DNA from: Anammoximicrobium sp032229885
GTDB taxonomy: Bacteria > Planctomycetota > Planctomycetia > Pirellulales > Pirellulaceae
Direction: 5' to 3'
DNA: 12,243 nucleotides
Assembly (NCBI GenBank): GCA_032229885.1
Contig: JAVYAJ010000094.1
Span: 1-12,243 of the forward strand
Below, piece after piece: positions 1-7,291 of the stretch (position 1 is its first letter; every line of letters begins with the position of its first letter). A model generated the notes under the pieces. It saw nothing but the letters and a program-made list of their open reading frames with translations, searched no databases and was not told where the DNA came from. The translations under genes were made by a program, and so were the position numbers.

Positions 1-522
1 CCACAGCGGATGCTCGCTGCACGAGCACGTGGAACTGTTCGAGATATCCGCCGTCGGCCCCGACGACGGGTAATAGTTGGAGACCTGGACCTGACTCGGG
101 ATGCTGCCCAACTTCATCATCGTGCTGCCGTCGCTGGGGCAAAGATGCGCAGGCACCGTCGCCGCGCTCAACCGCGTGTTTCCATCGGGCATCGCCGTCG
201 TGGTTTGGGCGTCGGTCGAGGTGTTCATGTCGAACTGGTCGTACAGCGCGGCCTGCTCCATGAACGGCAGCAGGCGGACATGGATCGATCCGCGATTATT
301 CGGATCCCCGTAGAACACCGCGCCGGGCGGAAATCGCTTGAATTGATCGTGATAGTTGTGCAGGGCAATGCCCCACTGCTTGAGGTTGTTACTGCACTCG
401 TTCCGCCGCGCCGCTTCGCGCGCGGCCTGGATCGCGGGCAGCAACAGGGCCACCAAAATTCCGATGATCGCAATCACCACCAATAGCTCGACCAGCGTAA
501 ACCCGCGGATTCGCCTTTGCAT
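1..522 (-). CDS. DUF1559 type-IV-pilin-like (pseudopilin) protein, 3' end cut by window edge
   Basis: A 174-codon open 5' portion reads off the left edge without a stop. Residues 1-50 show the class-III prepilin signature: short basic leader MQRRIRG, predicted cleavage Gly7/Phe8, FTLVELL with Glu at mature position 5, then a hydrophobic helix (about 10-30). Next is the planctomycete hallmark AAREAARRNECSNNLKQ and LHNYHDQFKRFPPG (about 33-66), followed by the LLPFMEQAALY stretch near residue 85. This is the DUF1559 (SBP_bac_10) family, present in many copies in planctomycetes. The proteins are inner-membrane anchored with a periplasmic globular domain; their function is not established, though a pseudopilin or surface role is usually inferred. 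The C-terminal half, with the usual H-x9-DG motif, lies outside the window. The start is supported by AAGGGG placed 7 nt upstream. A very stable GC hairpin (551-569) lies in the presumed leader. Confidence 0.93.
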   Translation of the reverse strand, partial: MQRRIRGFTLVELLVVIAIIGILVALLLPAIQAAREAARRNECSNNLKQWGIALHNYHDQFKRFPPGAVFYGDPNNRGSIHVRLLPFMEQAALYDQFDMNTSTDAQTTTAMPDGNTRLSAATVPAHLCPSDGSTMMKLGSIPSQVQVSNYYPSSGPTADISNSSTCSCSEHPLW

Positions 523-550
523 CGCTATTCCCCTTGTGAAGAAGACAGTC

Positions 551-569
551 CCGGCCGGCGCCCGGCCGG
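551..569 (-). other. GC-only 8-bp perfect hairpin in the leader of the DUF1559 gene
   Basis: CCGGCCGG, a 3-nt loop (CGC), and CCGGCCGG form an uninterrupted 8-bp GC stem. It ends about 28 nt before the DUF1559 start codon, upstream of the Shine-Dalgarno. The same stretch is also two exact copies of an 11-bp unit (550-560 and 561-571). It could act as an RNA leader structure, a repeat remnant, or nothing; the sequence does not say which. There is no U-run on either side, so it is not a classical terminator. Confidence 0.4.
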
Positions 570-1002
570 CGGGCCGTAAAACGGATGACGACATCGGACA
601 AGCGTTTTCTCTGAGAACCGGCGCGTCGGCTGGCCAGCGCCGGGATCCCGGAGACCGCGCTTCAAAGCCTCGGCCAGACGAAGGCCTGTTGGTCCCTACC
701 AAATGGGCCGAAATTACCCGATTAAGATATTGTTGTGGTAACAACGGGATGGCGAAAAGTCAAGCAGTACGACCCGCGACAAAAGACGAAACGGCGACCG
801 ACGGGCGACGGGGTCGATGTCGAGACGGAGCGAGTGGCGAGATCGAACGTGTGGAGAGAACGTGTGGCCTGCCGAGGGCCGACGCTGTCCCGGCGGGCCA
901 AGCGGAACGCGAGTCAAGCTGGCCCGCCGCCAACAGCCGATGGTCCGCGCAAGCCGTAGCGGCTGGTTCTGGGCGACGGGGGGGATCGAGCCGCGATTCG
1001 GG

Positions 1003-1033
1003 GCGCCGACCGCCCGTGGCCGACGGTCGGCGC
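1003..1033 (-). terminator. Terminator-like hairpin after the Dabb gene (no U-tract)
   Basis: GCGCCGACCG (1003-1012) and CGGTCGGCGC (1024-1033) are perfect 10-bp inverted arms around an 11-nt loop. The stem begins 14 nt past the stop codon of the minus-strand Dabb gene. On the transcript the stem is followed by CCCCGAAUCGC, not by a U-run, so it fits a 3'-end stabilising or U-less terminator hairpin better than a classical rho-independent terminator. Confidence 0.45.
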
Positions 1034-1047
1034 TGCGGCCCGCGCGC

Positions 1048-1488
1048 CTACTTGCCGACGTGCGGTCCGGTCGGCGTGTCGCCGTGATCGGAGGCTTCGA
1101 GATAGGAATCGAAGACGCGGATCTTTTTGAACGTCTCGCGGAACTCGCCGACGAACTTGTTGTGCCGCTCGGACACCTGATACACGTCATGCGCGGCTTT
1201 GTTCTTGAACACCAGGTGCAGGGCGACGTCGAAGTCCCGATCGTTCACCGGGCGATCGAACTCGGGCGCGACTGCGCCGACCGAGAACCACACGACGCCG
1301 GGATGGCCCGTGAGATACGCTTTGCAGCCGGCGACCAGCTTGGCGCGCGCCTCGGGCGAAGCGTCTTTCAACGAAAAATAGACGTCATGCGCCAACATCC
1401 GATCCTCGGCCTGCACGGCAGCCGCGACGCCCAGACAACCGACCACGACCGACAAAGCGAAACTGACAATCTGAGCCTTCATGAGCAT
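1048..1488 (-). CDS. Secreted Dabb-domain (stress-responsive A/B barrel) protein
   Basis: The 146-residue product has a Sec signal peptide (basic MLMKAQ, hydrophobic core about 7-24, probable cleavage after AVQA at 27). One Dabb (PF07876-type) ferredoxin-like domain fills the rest. Visible family features are MLAHDVYFSLK (31-41), the GHPGVVWFSVG strand (61-71), DFDVALHLVFKNKAAHDVYQ (86-104), the conserved HNKFV (109-113) and the closing KKIRVFDSYL (121-130). Dabb proteins form small dimeric alpha/beta barrels; some are enzymes of polyketide or plant metabolism, but exported planctomycete versions have no known substrate. Two starts are possible: ATG at 1488 (AGGAG 4 nt upstream) or ATG at 1482 (same AGGAG, 10 nt upstream, giving a neater MKAQIV signal peptide). 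It appears monocistronic, with its own putative promoter at 1538-1567 and a hairpin right after the stop. Confidence 0.88.
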   Translation of the reverse strand: MLMKAQIVSFALSVVVGCLGVAAAVQAEDRMLAHDVYFSLKDASPEARAKLVAGCKAYLTGHPGVVWFSVGAVAPEFDRPVNDRDFDVALHLVFKNKAAHDVYQVSERHNKFVGEFRETFKKIRVFDSYLEASDHGDTPTGPHVGK

Positions 1489-1537
1489 GGGACTCCTGGA
1501 AATCTGAGAGGCGCCAAAACTTCGGTAGACGGGCGAT

Positions 1538-1567
1538 AGCTTAGTCGATGCGGACAGCGATCGTCAA
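1538..1567 (-). promoter_or_regulatory. Putative sigma70-type promoter for the Dabb gene
   Basis: On the minus strand TTGACG (1567-1562) is followed after 18 bp by TAAGCT (1543-1538). The predicted start near 1531 would give a leader of about 40 nt with AGGAG near its end. The -35 matches consensus at 5 of 6 positions and the -10 is weaker. Planctomycete promoters diverge from the E. coli consensus, so this is only a candidate. Confidence 0.35.
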
Positions 1568-1879
1568 GCTGGGCGCCAGCCTGGCGCAAGTTGGGCGGAC
1601 GCCCGTGTCCCGCCACGCCAGTAGTGCCGCAAATCCGAATTGACAGATCATTACGGCCAGCTTTTCGGCAGGCTACGCAGGATCGCACGTCCGCCTCCAC
1701 GGCCCACGACGGCCAGTTTCTACCTAGCCTGCCAGCCCGAAGGACACCGTTTGAGGGACTACTCGCAACGATCGAGGGCCACGCTCCGTCGTGGCCCCGG
1801 GGCGACTCGACAACCGTGCCGCCTTGTTCGCGACGGCACAGACGGTTCACGATCGGGCGAGATCCGGAGCGCGACGCCT
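1568..1879. other. Intergenic region between the Dabb gene and the RND pump gene
   Basis: No protein-like frame of its own is present; the frames crossing it are extensions of shadows of the pump gene. It holds two hairpins: GCGCCA-gcc-TGGCGC (1573-1587), just upstream of the Dabb -35 box, and the longer 1776-1797 element described separately. Both lie downstream of the pump stop and may help end or stabilise that transcript. Confidence 0.5.
1776..1797 (-). terminator. Terminator-like hairpin downstream of the RND pump gene (no U-tract)
   Basis: GGGCCACG (1776-1783), a 6-nt loop and CGTGGCCC (1790-1797) form an 8-bp perfect stem about 82 nt past the pump stop codon. As in the hairpin after the Dabb gene, no U-run follows on the minus-strand transcript, so the terminator role is inferred from position only. 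Confidence 0.35.
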
Positions 1880-4800
1880 TTACGTCGGGCCTTCGCTTGC
1901 GGCGCCGATCTGCGCCGCGCGTTCGCGGCGCCCGAACAGGACGCAGACGAGGACGAAGAACAGGGGGATGAAGACCAGGTCGATGAACGTAGCCGAGAGC
2001 ATTCCGCCCGTGACGGCCGTGCCGATCGCGTTCATGGCGCCGGCCCCCGCGCCGGCCGCGATGGCCAGCGGCAGCGTGCCGAAGAAGAACGCCAGCGAGG
2101 TCATGATCACGGGCCGAAAGCGGATCCGCACGGCCGCCAGGGTGGCGTCGACCAGGGTCTGGTCGTGCCGCCGCTGTTCTTGGATGAACTGGATGATCAG
2201 GATCGCGTTCTTGGTCGACAAGCCGAGCGTGGTCAGGAAGCCGATCTGGAAATAGACGTCGTTGTGAAATCCGCGCAGCGACGTGGCGACCAGCGCGCCG
2301 AAGACGCCCAGCGGCAGCATCAACATGTTGACGAACGGGATGGTCCAGCTCTCGTACAGCGCGGCGACGCACAGAAAGATCACGAGGATCGAAAAGGCGT
2401 ACAGGATCGGGCCTTGAGCGGTCGCCAGCCGCTCTTGATAGGACAGGCCGGACCAGTCGTAGCCGATCCCCAGCGGCAGCTTGGCGACGATCTCTTCCAA
2501 AGCGCGCATCGCCTCGCCGGAACTCCGGCCCGGCGCAGGCTCGCCCCAGATGTTCATCGAAGGAAAGCCGTTGAACCGTTCCAGCCGGGGCGCCGCCGAG
2601 GTCCAGCGCGTCGAGGCGAACGAGGCGTACGGGACCATCTTGCCCGCGTCGTTCCGCACGTACAGCAGGTCCAGATCCTGGGGCAGCATCCGGAACGGCG
2701 CGTCGGCCTGGACGTACACCCGTTTGACGCGCCCGCCCTGGATGAAATCGTTGACGTACGCGCTGCCGAACGCGGCCGAGATGGTGGAATGAATCGCCCG
2801 GATCGGCACGCCTTCGGCCCCGGCGGCGTCCCAATTCACGTCGACCCGATATTCGGGGACGTCTTCCATGCCGTTGGGGCGGACGTTGATCAGGCGCGAG
2901 TCTTGCGCCGCCATGCCCAGCAGTCGGTTGCGGGCGTCCATCAATTCCTTGTGCCCCACACCGCCTCGATCGACCAACTGGAAGTCCACGCCGCGGGCGT
3001 TGCCCAGCTCGATCACGGCCGGGGGCGCGAACGCAAAGACCATCGCGTTGCGAATCGTCGAGAACATCTTCATCGCCCGGCCGGCGACGGCGGCGGCCTT
3101 CAGGTCCGGTCGGCGACGCTCCTTCCAGTCCTTGAGGCGGACGAAGACCATCCCATTGTTCTGCGAGCGGCCCGAAAAGCCGAAGCCGGCGATCGTCAAG
3201 CACGAGGCGACCGCGTCGGCCTCGCGCTCCTGAAAGTGCTGCAGCACCCGAGTCGCCACGGCCTGGGTCTGCTCCATCGTCGCGCCCGTCGGCATCAGGA
3301 TCTGACACTGCAACATGCCCTGATCCTCGTCCGGCAAATACGAACTGGGAAGCCGGACGAACAAATAGCCCACGGCCGTCACGATGACCACGTACAGCGC
3401 CAGGTAGCGGAATTTCTTGGCCAGCGAATGCCCGACAAAGTCGACATAGCGATCACGGATCCAGAAGAAGATCCGGTCGAAGTGACGAAAGAAGGGGCGG
3501 AGAAAGAAGATCGCATTCTCGGCCGGTTCGTGACCCTTGGGGACGGGACGCAACAGCGACGCGCACAGAACCGGCGTCAGGATCAACGCGACCACGACCG
3601 ACAGCAGCATCGCCGAGATGATCGTGATCGAGAACTGGCGGTAGATCACGCCCGTCGAGCCGGAGAAGAAGGCCATCGGGCCGAACACGGCGGCCAGCAC
3701 CAGGCCGATCCCGATCAACGCGCTGGTGATCTGATCCATGCTCTTGGCCGTGGCGTCGCGGGGCGACAGGCCTTCTTCGGTCATGATCCGTTCGACGTTT
3801 TCCACCACGACGATGGCGTCGTCGACCAGCAATCCGATGGCCAACACCATGGCGAACATGGTCAGCATATTGATCGAAAAGCCGAACGCCCCGAGCACGG
3901 CAAACGTCCCCAACAGGACGACCGGGACGGCGATCGTCGGGATGAGCGTGGCCCGGATGTTCCCCATGAACAGCCACATCACGAGGAACACCAGCACGAT
4001 CGCCTCGATCAACGTCCGCACGACTTCCTCGATGGCCACCTCGATGAACGGCGTGGTGTCGTAGGGATAGACGACTTTCATCCCGGGGGGAAAGTACTGG
4101 CTCAATTCGTCGAGCTTCGCCTTGACGGCGTTGGCCGTGTCCAGGGCGTTGGCCCCGGGCGCCTGGCGGATGGCCAGCGCCGAGGTCGGATGGCCGTTGT
4201 ACTGGGCGTCGATGTCGTACACTTCGGTGCCCAGTTCGGTTCGTCCGACATCCTGGACGCGCACCACCGAGCCATCGGGATTGGTGCGGATCGGGATGTT
4301 CGCGAACTCCGCGGGCGTCTGCAGCAGGTTCTGGACCACGATCGACGCGTTCAGCCGCTGGCCCGGCACGGCCGGCACGGCGCCGAACTGTCCGGCGGAA
4401 ATTTCGACGTTGTAGGTCCGCAGCGCCTGGATCACGTCCTCGATGGTCAGGTTGTACCCAGTCAGTTTGACCGGGTTTAGCCAGACGCGCATCGCGTACT
4501 GGGATCCGAAACTGGTGACCTCGCCGACTCCCGGCACGCGCGCCAGGACTTTTTCCAAGTTGGATTGGGCATAGTCGCGCAGGTCGTTGCCGTCCAGGCG
4601 GCCGTCTTCGGACACCAACCCGACGATGATCAGGAAGTTGCGCGTAGACTTGCTGACTTTGACGCCCGTCCGCTGGACCACCTCGGGCAGGCTGGCCATG
4701 GCGAGCTGCAGTTTGTTCTGCACTTCGGCCCACGCCAGGTCCGGATCGGTCCCGGCCTTGAACGTCAGCTCGATCCGCGACGCGCCGGACGAATCGCTGG

Positions 4801-5044
4801 TGCCCGTCATGTACAGCAGATTGTCGAACCCGGTCATCTTCTGCTCGATGATCTGGGTCACGCTGTTCTCGACCGTCTCGGCCGAAGCGCCGGGGTAGAA
4901 CGAATCGATGGCGATCGATGGCGGGGCGATGGGCGGGTATTGCGAAATAGGTAGCGTATGGATCGCCAAGCCGCCCAGCACCATCAAGATGATGGCGATC
5001 ACCCAGGCGAAGACGGGCCGGTCGAGAAAGAATCGGGACAACAT
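1880..5044 (-). CDS. HAE-1 family RND efflux transporter (AcrB/MexB-like inner-membrane pump)
   Basis: The 1054-residue product is full length for the family (E. coli AcrB is 1049). It is the proton-driven pump of a tripartite drug-efflux complex and takes substrates from periplasm or inner membrane. Order: TM1 (about 10-29), first porter/docking half (about 32-335), TM2-6 (about 340-500), linker, TM7 (about 546-564), second periplasmic half (about 566-870), TM8-12 (about 878-1036). Proton-relay residues are present: Asp408-Asp409 in GLLVDDAIVVVENVER of TM4 and Lys945 in GLSTKNAILIIQF of TM10, matching AcrB D407/D408/K940. Other hallmarks are FYPGASAETVE (49-59), GSQYAMRVWLNP (180-191) and LPSSYLPDEDQG (565-576). 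It starts 10 bp after the adaptor stop codon; the Shine-Dalgarno is weak (GAGA), so translation may depend on coupling with the adaptor. No outer-membrane channel gene is seen. The drug spectrum cannot be read from sequence. Confidence 0.97.
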   Translation of the reverse strand: MLSRFFLDRPVFAWVIAIILMVLGGLAIHTLPISQYPPIAPPSIAIDSFYPGASAETVENSVTQIIEQKMTGFDNLLYMTGTSDSSGASRIELTFKAGTDPDLAWAEVQNKLQLAMASLPEVVQRTGVKVSKSTRNFLIIVGLVSEDGRLDGNDLRDYAQSNLEKVLARVPGVGEVTSFGSQYAMRVWLNPVKLTGYNLTIEDVIQALRTYNVEISAGQFGAVPAVPGQRLNASIVVQNLLQTPAEFANIPIRTNPDGSVVRVQDVGRTELGTEVYDIDAQYNGHPTSALAIRQAPGANALDTANAVKAKLDELSQYFPPGMKVVYPYDTTPFIEVAIEEVVRTLIEAIVLVFLVMWLFMGNIRATLIPTIAVPVVLLGTFAVLGAFGFSINMLTMFAMVLAIGLLVDDAIVVVENVERIMTEEGLSPRDATAKSMDQITSALIGIGLVLAAVFGPMAFFSGSTGVIYRQFSITIISAMLLSVVVALILTPVLCASLLRPVPKGHEPAENAIFFLRPFFRHFDRIFFWIRDRYVDFVGHSLAKKFRYLALYVVIVTAVGYLFVRLPSSYLPDEDQGMLQCQILMPTGATMEQTQAVATRVLQHFQEREADAVASCLTIAGFGFSGRSQNNGMVFVRLKDWKERRRPDLKAAAVAGRAMKMFSTIRNAMVFAFAPPAVIELGNARGVDFQLVDRGGVGHKELMDARNRLLGMAAQDSRLINVRPNGMEDVPEYRVDVNWDAAGAEGVPIRAIHSTISAAFGSAYVNDFIQGGRVKRVYVQADAPFRMLPQDLDLLYVRNDAGKMVPYASFASTRWTSAAPRLERFNGFPSMNIWGEPAPGRSSGEAMRALEEIVAKLPLGIGYDWSGLSYQERLATAQGPILYAFSILVIFLCVAALYESWTIPFVNMLMLPLGVFGALVATSLRGFHNDVYFQIGFLTTLGLSTKNAILIIQFIQEQRRHDQTLVDATLAAVRIRFRPVIMTSLAFFFGTLPLAIAAGAGAGAMNAIGTAVTGGMLSATFIDLVFIPLFFVLVCVLFGRRERAAQIGAASEGPT

Positions 5045-5054
5045 GCGAGGGTCT

Positions 5055-6392
5055 CTATCGATTTACAGTCGCGTCGTTGGTGGGAAGGTCCGAGCCGCCG
5101 TCGGCCGGCTTGGCCGCGGCCCGCGCGGCGTCGTCGAACGGCACAGCCTTGACGACCGCGCCCGGTCGAGCCCGCTGGATGCCTTCGACGATCACCCGGT
5201 CGCCGGGCTGCAGGCCCGACGAGACCAGCCACCGATCGCCCAGCGCGCGGTCGGTCGTGATTTCGCGCTGCTCGACCTTGTCCTCCGGGCCGACCACCAG
5301 CACGAACGGATTGCCCTTCGGATCGCGCGGAACCGATTGTTGAGGAATGAGGATCGCCCGTTCGTGCACCCCCTCGTCGATCGTGGCCTGGACGAACATG
5401 TTCGGCAGCAGAATCCGCTCCGGGTTGGGGACGACGATCCGCAGGATGACGCTGCCGGTTGTCGGATCCACCGTGATGTCGCGGAACTTGAGCGATCCCT
5501 CCTGCGGGTAGACGACGCCGTCTTCCAGCGTGATCTTGACGCGATCCATCCCGTTTTCTTTCAGGCGGCCGTTGGCCAAGTTGCGTTTGAGACGATTCAC
5601 TTGGACGGTGGACTGCGCCACATCGACGTAGATCGGGTCGAACTTTTGGATCGTGGCCAGCGGAATCGGTTGGTACGCCGTCACGATCGCGCCGTCGGTG
5701 ACGTTCGAGCGGCCGATCTGCCCGGAGATGGGCGCCGTGACCTGGGTGTAATCGAGGTTGATCTGCGCGGTTTTCAGCGCAGCCTCGGCCTGCTTGATCG
5801 CCGACTGGGCCGCTTCGACCGCCTGGCGGTCGCTTTCGACCTGGGCCTCGGCCGCCCGCAGCGCCGACTCGGCCCACTCGAGCTCGGCCACGGCTTGGTC
5901 GCGCTCCATCGCCGAAGCGGCATTGCTCTTGAGCATGTTTTCGTACCGCTGAAGGTTCGCCTTGGCCAGCGTCAGGGTCGCCTGATGACGCGCGACGCCC
6001 GCGATGGTCGCGTCCAGCGTCGCCTTGGCCCGCGCCGCCGCATCGCGCGTCGCCAGCACATTGGCCGCGGCGCTGTCCAGCGCGGCTTGAAACGGCTCGG
6101 GGTCGATCTGATACAGCACATCGCCCTGCTGGACGGCCGAACCTTCCTCGAACAGGCGGGTCTGAATCAGACCGCTGACCTGAGGCCGGATCTCCGCGAC
6201 CAGATAGGCTGCGCTGCGGCCCGGCAACACGGTCGTGAGCACGACGGGCTCGGGCTGAACCGTCAACACGGCGACCTCGGGGGGCGGCGGAGGCGGCGGA
6301 GGCGCCCGATGGCTGCAACCGGCCGCCGACAGCCAGCCCGCCAGCAGGACTGCGGCCGCCGTGGCGGCCAACGGGAAACGTCGAGACATCAT
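5055..6392 (-). CDS. RND periplasmic adaptor (membrane-fusion) lipoprotein, AcrA/MexA-like
   Basis: The 445-residue product links the pump to an outer-membrane channel. It has a signal peptide and lipobox ending AAGC with the lipidated Cys at 26, then an unusual run of eight prolines (31-38). Domain order: beta-barrel/lipoyl first halves (about 40-97, with RPQVSGLI at 69-76), a long alpha-helical hairpin (about 98-218), lipoyl second half (TAPISGQIGRSNVTDG, 219-234), beta-barrel (NPERILLPNMFVQATI) and membrane-proximal domain (ILIPQQSVPRDPKGNPFVLVV). Tip residues Arg149 and Ser160 keep the R-x10-S spacing of the AcrA RLS contact motif, with Met153/Leu154 at the middle position, so a TolC-like partner is expected. 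The hairpin is about 42 residues longer than in AcrA. Start codon: ATG at 6392 or the adjacent ATG at 6389; the Shine-Dalgarno is weak. It lies 97 bp after tetR and 10 bp before the pump gene. Confidence 0.96.
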   Translation of the reverse strand: MMSRRFPLAATAAAVLLAGWLSAAGCSHRAPPPPPPPPEVAVLTVQPEPVVLTTVLPGRSAAYLVAEIRPQVSGLIQTRLFEEGSAVQQGDVLYQIDPEPFQAALDSAAANVLATRDAAARAKATLDATIAGVARHQATLTLAKANLQRYENMLKSNAASAMERDQAVAELEWAESALRAAEAQVESDRQAVEAAQSAIKQAEAALKTAQINLDYTQVTAPISGQIGRSNVTDGAIVTAYQPIPLATIQKFDPIYVDVAQSTVQVNRLKRNLANGRLKENGMDRVKITLEDGVVYPQEGSLKFRDITVDPTTGSVILRIVVPNPERILLPNMFVQATIDEGVHERAILIPQQSVPRDPKGNPFVLVVGPEDKVEQREITTDRALGDRWLVSSGLQPGDRVIVEGIQRARPGAVVKAVPFDDAARAAAKPADGGSDLPTNDATVNR

Positions 6393-6489
6393 GGAACCAT
6401 CTCTCTTGTCGTGTGTCAGACCTGTCGAAAGGCCACGGTTCGGGCGCGGCGGCGGCGGGTCCGCCTGTCAAGCCAGCGCCGCGCGACGG

Positions 6490-7137
6490 TCAGGAATCGG
6501 TCGAGGAGGGCGGGCGAGGCGTGTTCGAGGCCGGAGGCGAGGCGGCATGAATGGAGAATCCGCGGTGCACGGCCCCGATCAGGATGTCGATGTATTCGAT
6601 CGCTTCTCCGTCCGAGGCACTGCTCATCTGCAGCTCGAACAATTCCGTCAGACATCCCATGAACATCCGCGCCGTATAGGCCGGGTTGTGCGGCAGGAAC
6701 GAACCCTCGCGGATTCCTTGCTCGAACAGGGACGTGATCCCTGCCATGATCTGGGGGCGGGCGTTCTGCTTGAGCCGCTGGCTTTGGTCCGACTGGGCAA
6801 GCACGCGAAAGATGGTTTTGTGCTTGCTGCTGTCCTCCAGGGCGTGCCGCAGGATGGCCTCGAGCTTGCGCGGGGCGGACAAGTCGGCCGCGGCGAGGTT
6901 CGCGAGCAGTTCGAGAAAGGGCCCGACAATGCGCTCCGACACGAACGCCAGCAGTTCGTCTTTGCTCTCGAAATAGTCGTACAGACTGCTCTTGGACACC
7001 GAGGCCGCCTCGGCCACGCGATTCATGGTCATTCCCTCGAGCCCACACTCACGCAACACTTCGGCGGTGGCCTCGAAGATGCTCTCCCGCATCATCGAGT
7101 TCAGCAAATCTCGGCGCGTCTGGCTCAGCCGCGGCAT
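6490..7137 (-). CDS. TetR/AcrR-family transcriptional repressor, probable regulator of the efflux operon
   Basis: The 215-residue product has the N-terminal TetR DNA-binding domain: ESIFEATAEVLRECGLEGMTM (about 18-38), then the helix-turn-helix NRVAEAASVSKSSLYDYFESKDELL (39-63), whose S-K-S-S-L-Y-D-Y-F-x-S-K-x-E-L pattern is diagnostic. The C-terminal part (about 75-200) is helical and divergent, as expected for a ligand-binding/dimerisation domain; the ligand cannot be inferred. I chose ATG at 7137 because AGGA lies 8 nt upstream and the residues after it match normal TetR N-termini. A TTG at 7176 would add 13 residues but sits inside the putative operator and -10 box. First gene of the probable tetR-adaptor-pump operon, so it likely represses itself and the pump together, as AcrR-like regulators do. 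Confidence 0.93.
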   Translation of the reverse strand: MPRLSQTRRDLLNSMMRESIFEATAEVLRECGLEGMTMNRVAEAASVSKSSLYDYFESKDELLAFVSERIVGPFLELLANLAAADLSAPRKLEAILRHALEDSSKHKTIFRVLAQSDQSQRLKQNARPQIMAGITSLFEQGIREGSFLPHNPAYTARMFMGCLTELFELQMSSASDGEAIEYIDILIGAVHRGFSIHAASPPASNTPRPPSSTDS

Positions 7138-7155
7138 GATGTTCGTCCTATCTGG

Positions 7156-7177
7156 GTTGTTACAGCCCTGTGACAAC
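7156..7177 (-). promoter_or_regulatory. Candidate TetR operator (22-bp near-perfect inverted repeat)
   Basis: Arms GTTGTTACAG and CTGTGACAAC flank a 2-bp centre and match at 9 of 10 positions. Length and symmetry fit a TetR-dimer operator. It lies 18 bp upstream of the tetR ATG, overlaps the last two bases of the -10 box, and covers the predicted start site, so a bound repressor would block polymerase. Binding by this repressor is inferred from position. Confidence 0.7.
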
Positions 7178-7204
7178 TATAGCGACCGCTCGGTCGGCAA
7201 GCAA
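7176..7204 (-). promoter_or_regulatory. Putative sigma70-type promoter of the tetR-adaptor-pump operon
   Basis: On the minus strand TTGCTT (7204-7199), a 17-bp spacer, and TATAGT (7181-7176) form a good promoter pair, with the -10 matching 5 of 6 consensus bases. The predicted start near 7169 gives a leader of about 32 nt before tetR. The 22-bp operator begins within the -10 box, and a second palindrome (7183-7196) fills the spacer. Confidence 0.6.
7183..7196. promoter_or_regulatory. Perfect palindrome in the operon promoter spacer
   Basis: CGACCG-ct-CGGTCG lies between the -35 and -10 boxes of the tetR promoter. It has no sequence in common with the 22-bp operator, so if functional it would serve a different DNA-binding protein, or a spacer-remodelling activator of MerR type. 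GC-rich 6-bp arms can arise by chance. Confidence 0.35.
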
Positions 7205-7291
7205 TACTCGACGATATGTTTTTCTGGCTCGAAGGTCGCACTTCGCTTGCCGACTGGCTGTTGCGCCCCGCGCGGATCGAGACGTGAACGC

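Larger units (their letters stand above)
523..1047. other. 525-bp intergenic region, no gene seen
   Basis: This separates two minus-strand genes. It contains the GC hairpin at 551-569, a short AT-richer patch at about 712-745 with a small inverted repeat (732-745, GTTGT-ggta-ACAAC), and a large hairpin at 1003-1033 just past the Dabb gene. Frames open across 714-1190 and 817-1539 run into or over neighbouring genes and give Arg/Ser/Pro-rich protein with no recognisable motif, so I treat them as non-coding. I found no convincing -35/-10 pair for the DUF1559 gene. Confidence 0.6.

Noticed and set aside
732..745. Inverted repeat GTTGT-ggta-ACAAC as a second TetR operator
   Set aside because: The outer arms match those of the 7156-7177 site, but the spacing is 4 bp instead of 12 bp, which a TetR dimer would not accept. 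Five-base arms are easily chance.
1479..3308. A 609-codon minus-strand frame overlapping the pump gene in another frame
   Set aside because: It covers the 3' half of the pump and the intergenic region and ends over the Dabb start. The translation is Arg/Gly/Pro-rich and motif-free.
1640..4480. A 946-codon plus-strand open frame opposite the RND pump gene
   Set aside because: It is antisense to a clear full-length RND gene and gives an Arg/Asp/His/Gln-rich product without domains. This is typical of the antisense frame of GC-rich genes with strong third-position bias.
4908..6662. A 584-codon plus-strand frame opposite the adaptor gene
   Set aside because: Same cause: it spans the adaptor and the gap into tetR, with low-complexity Arg/Leu/Asp composition and no recognisable motif.
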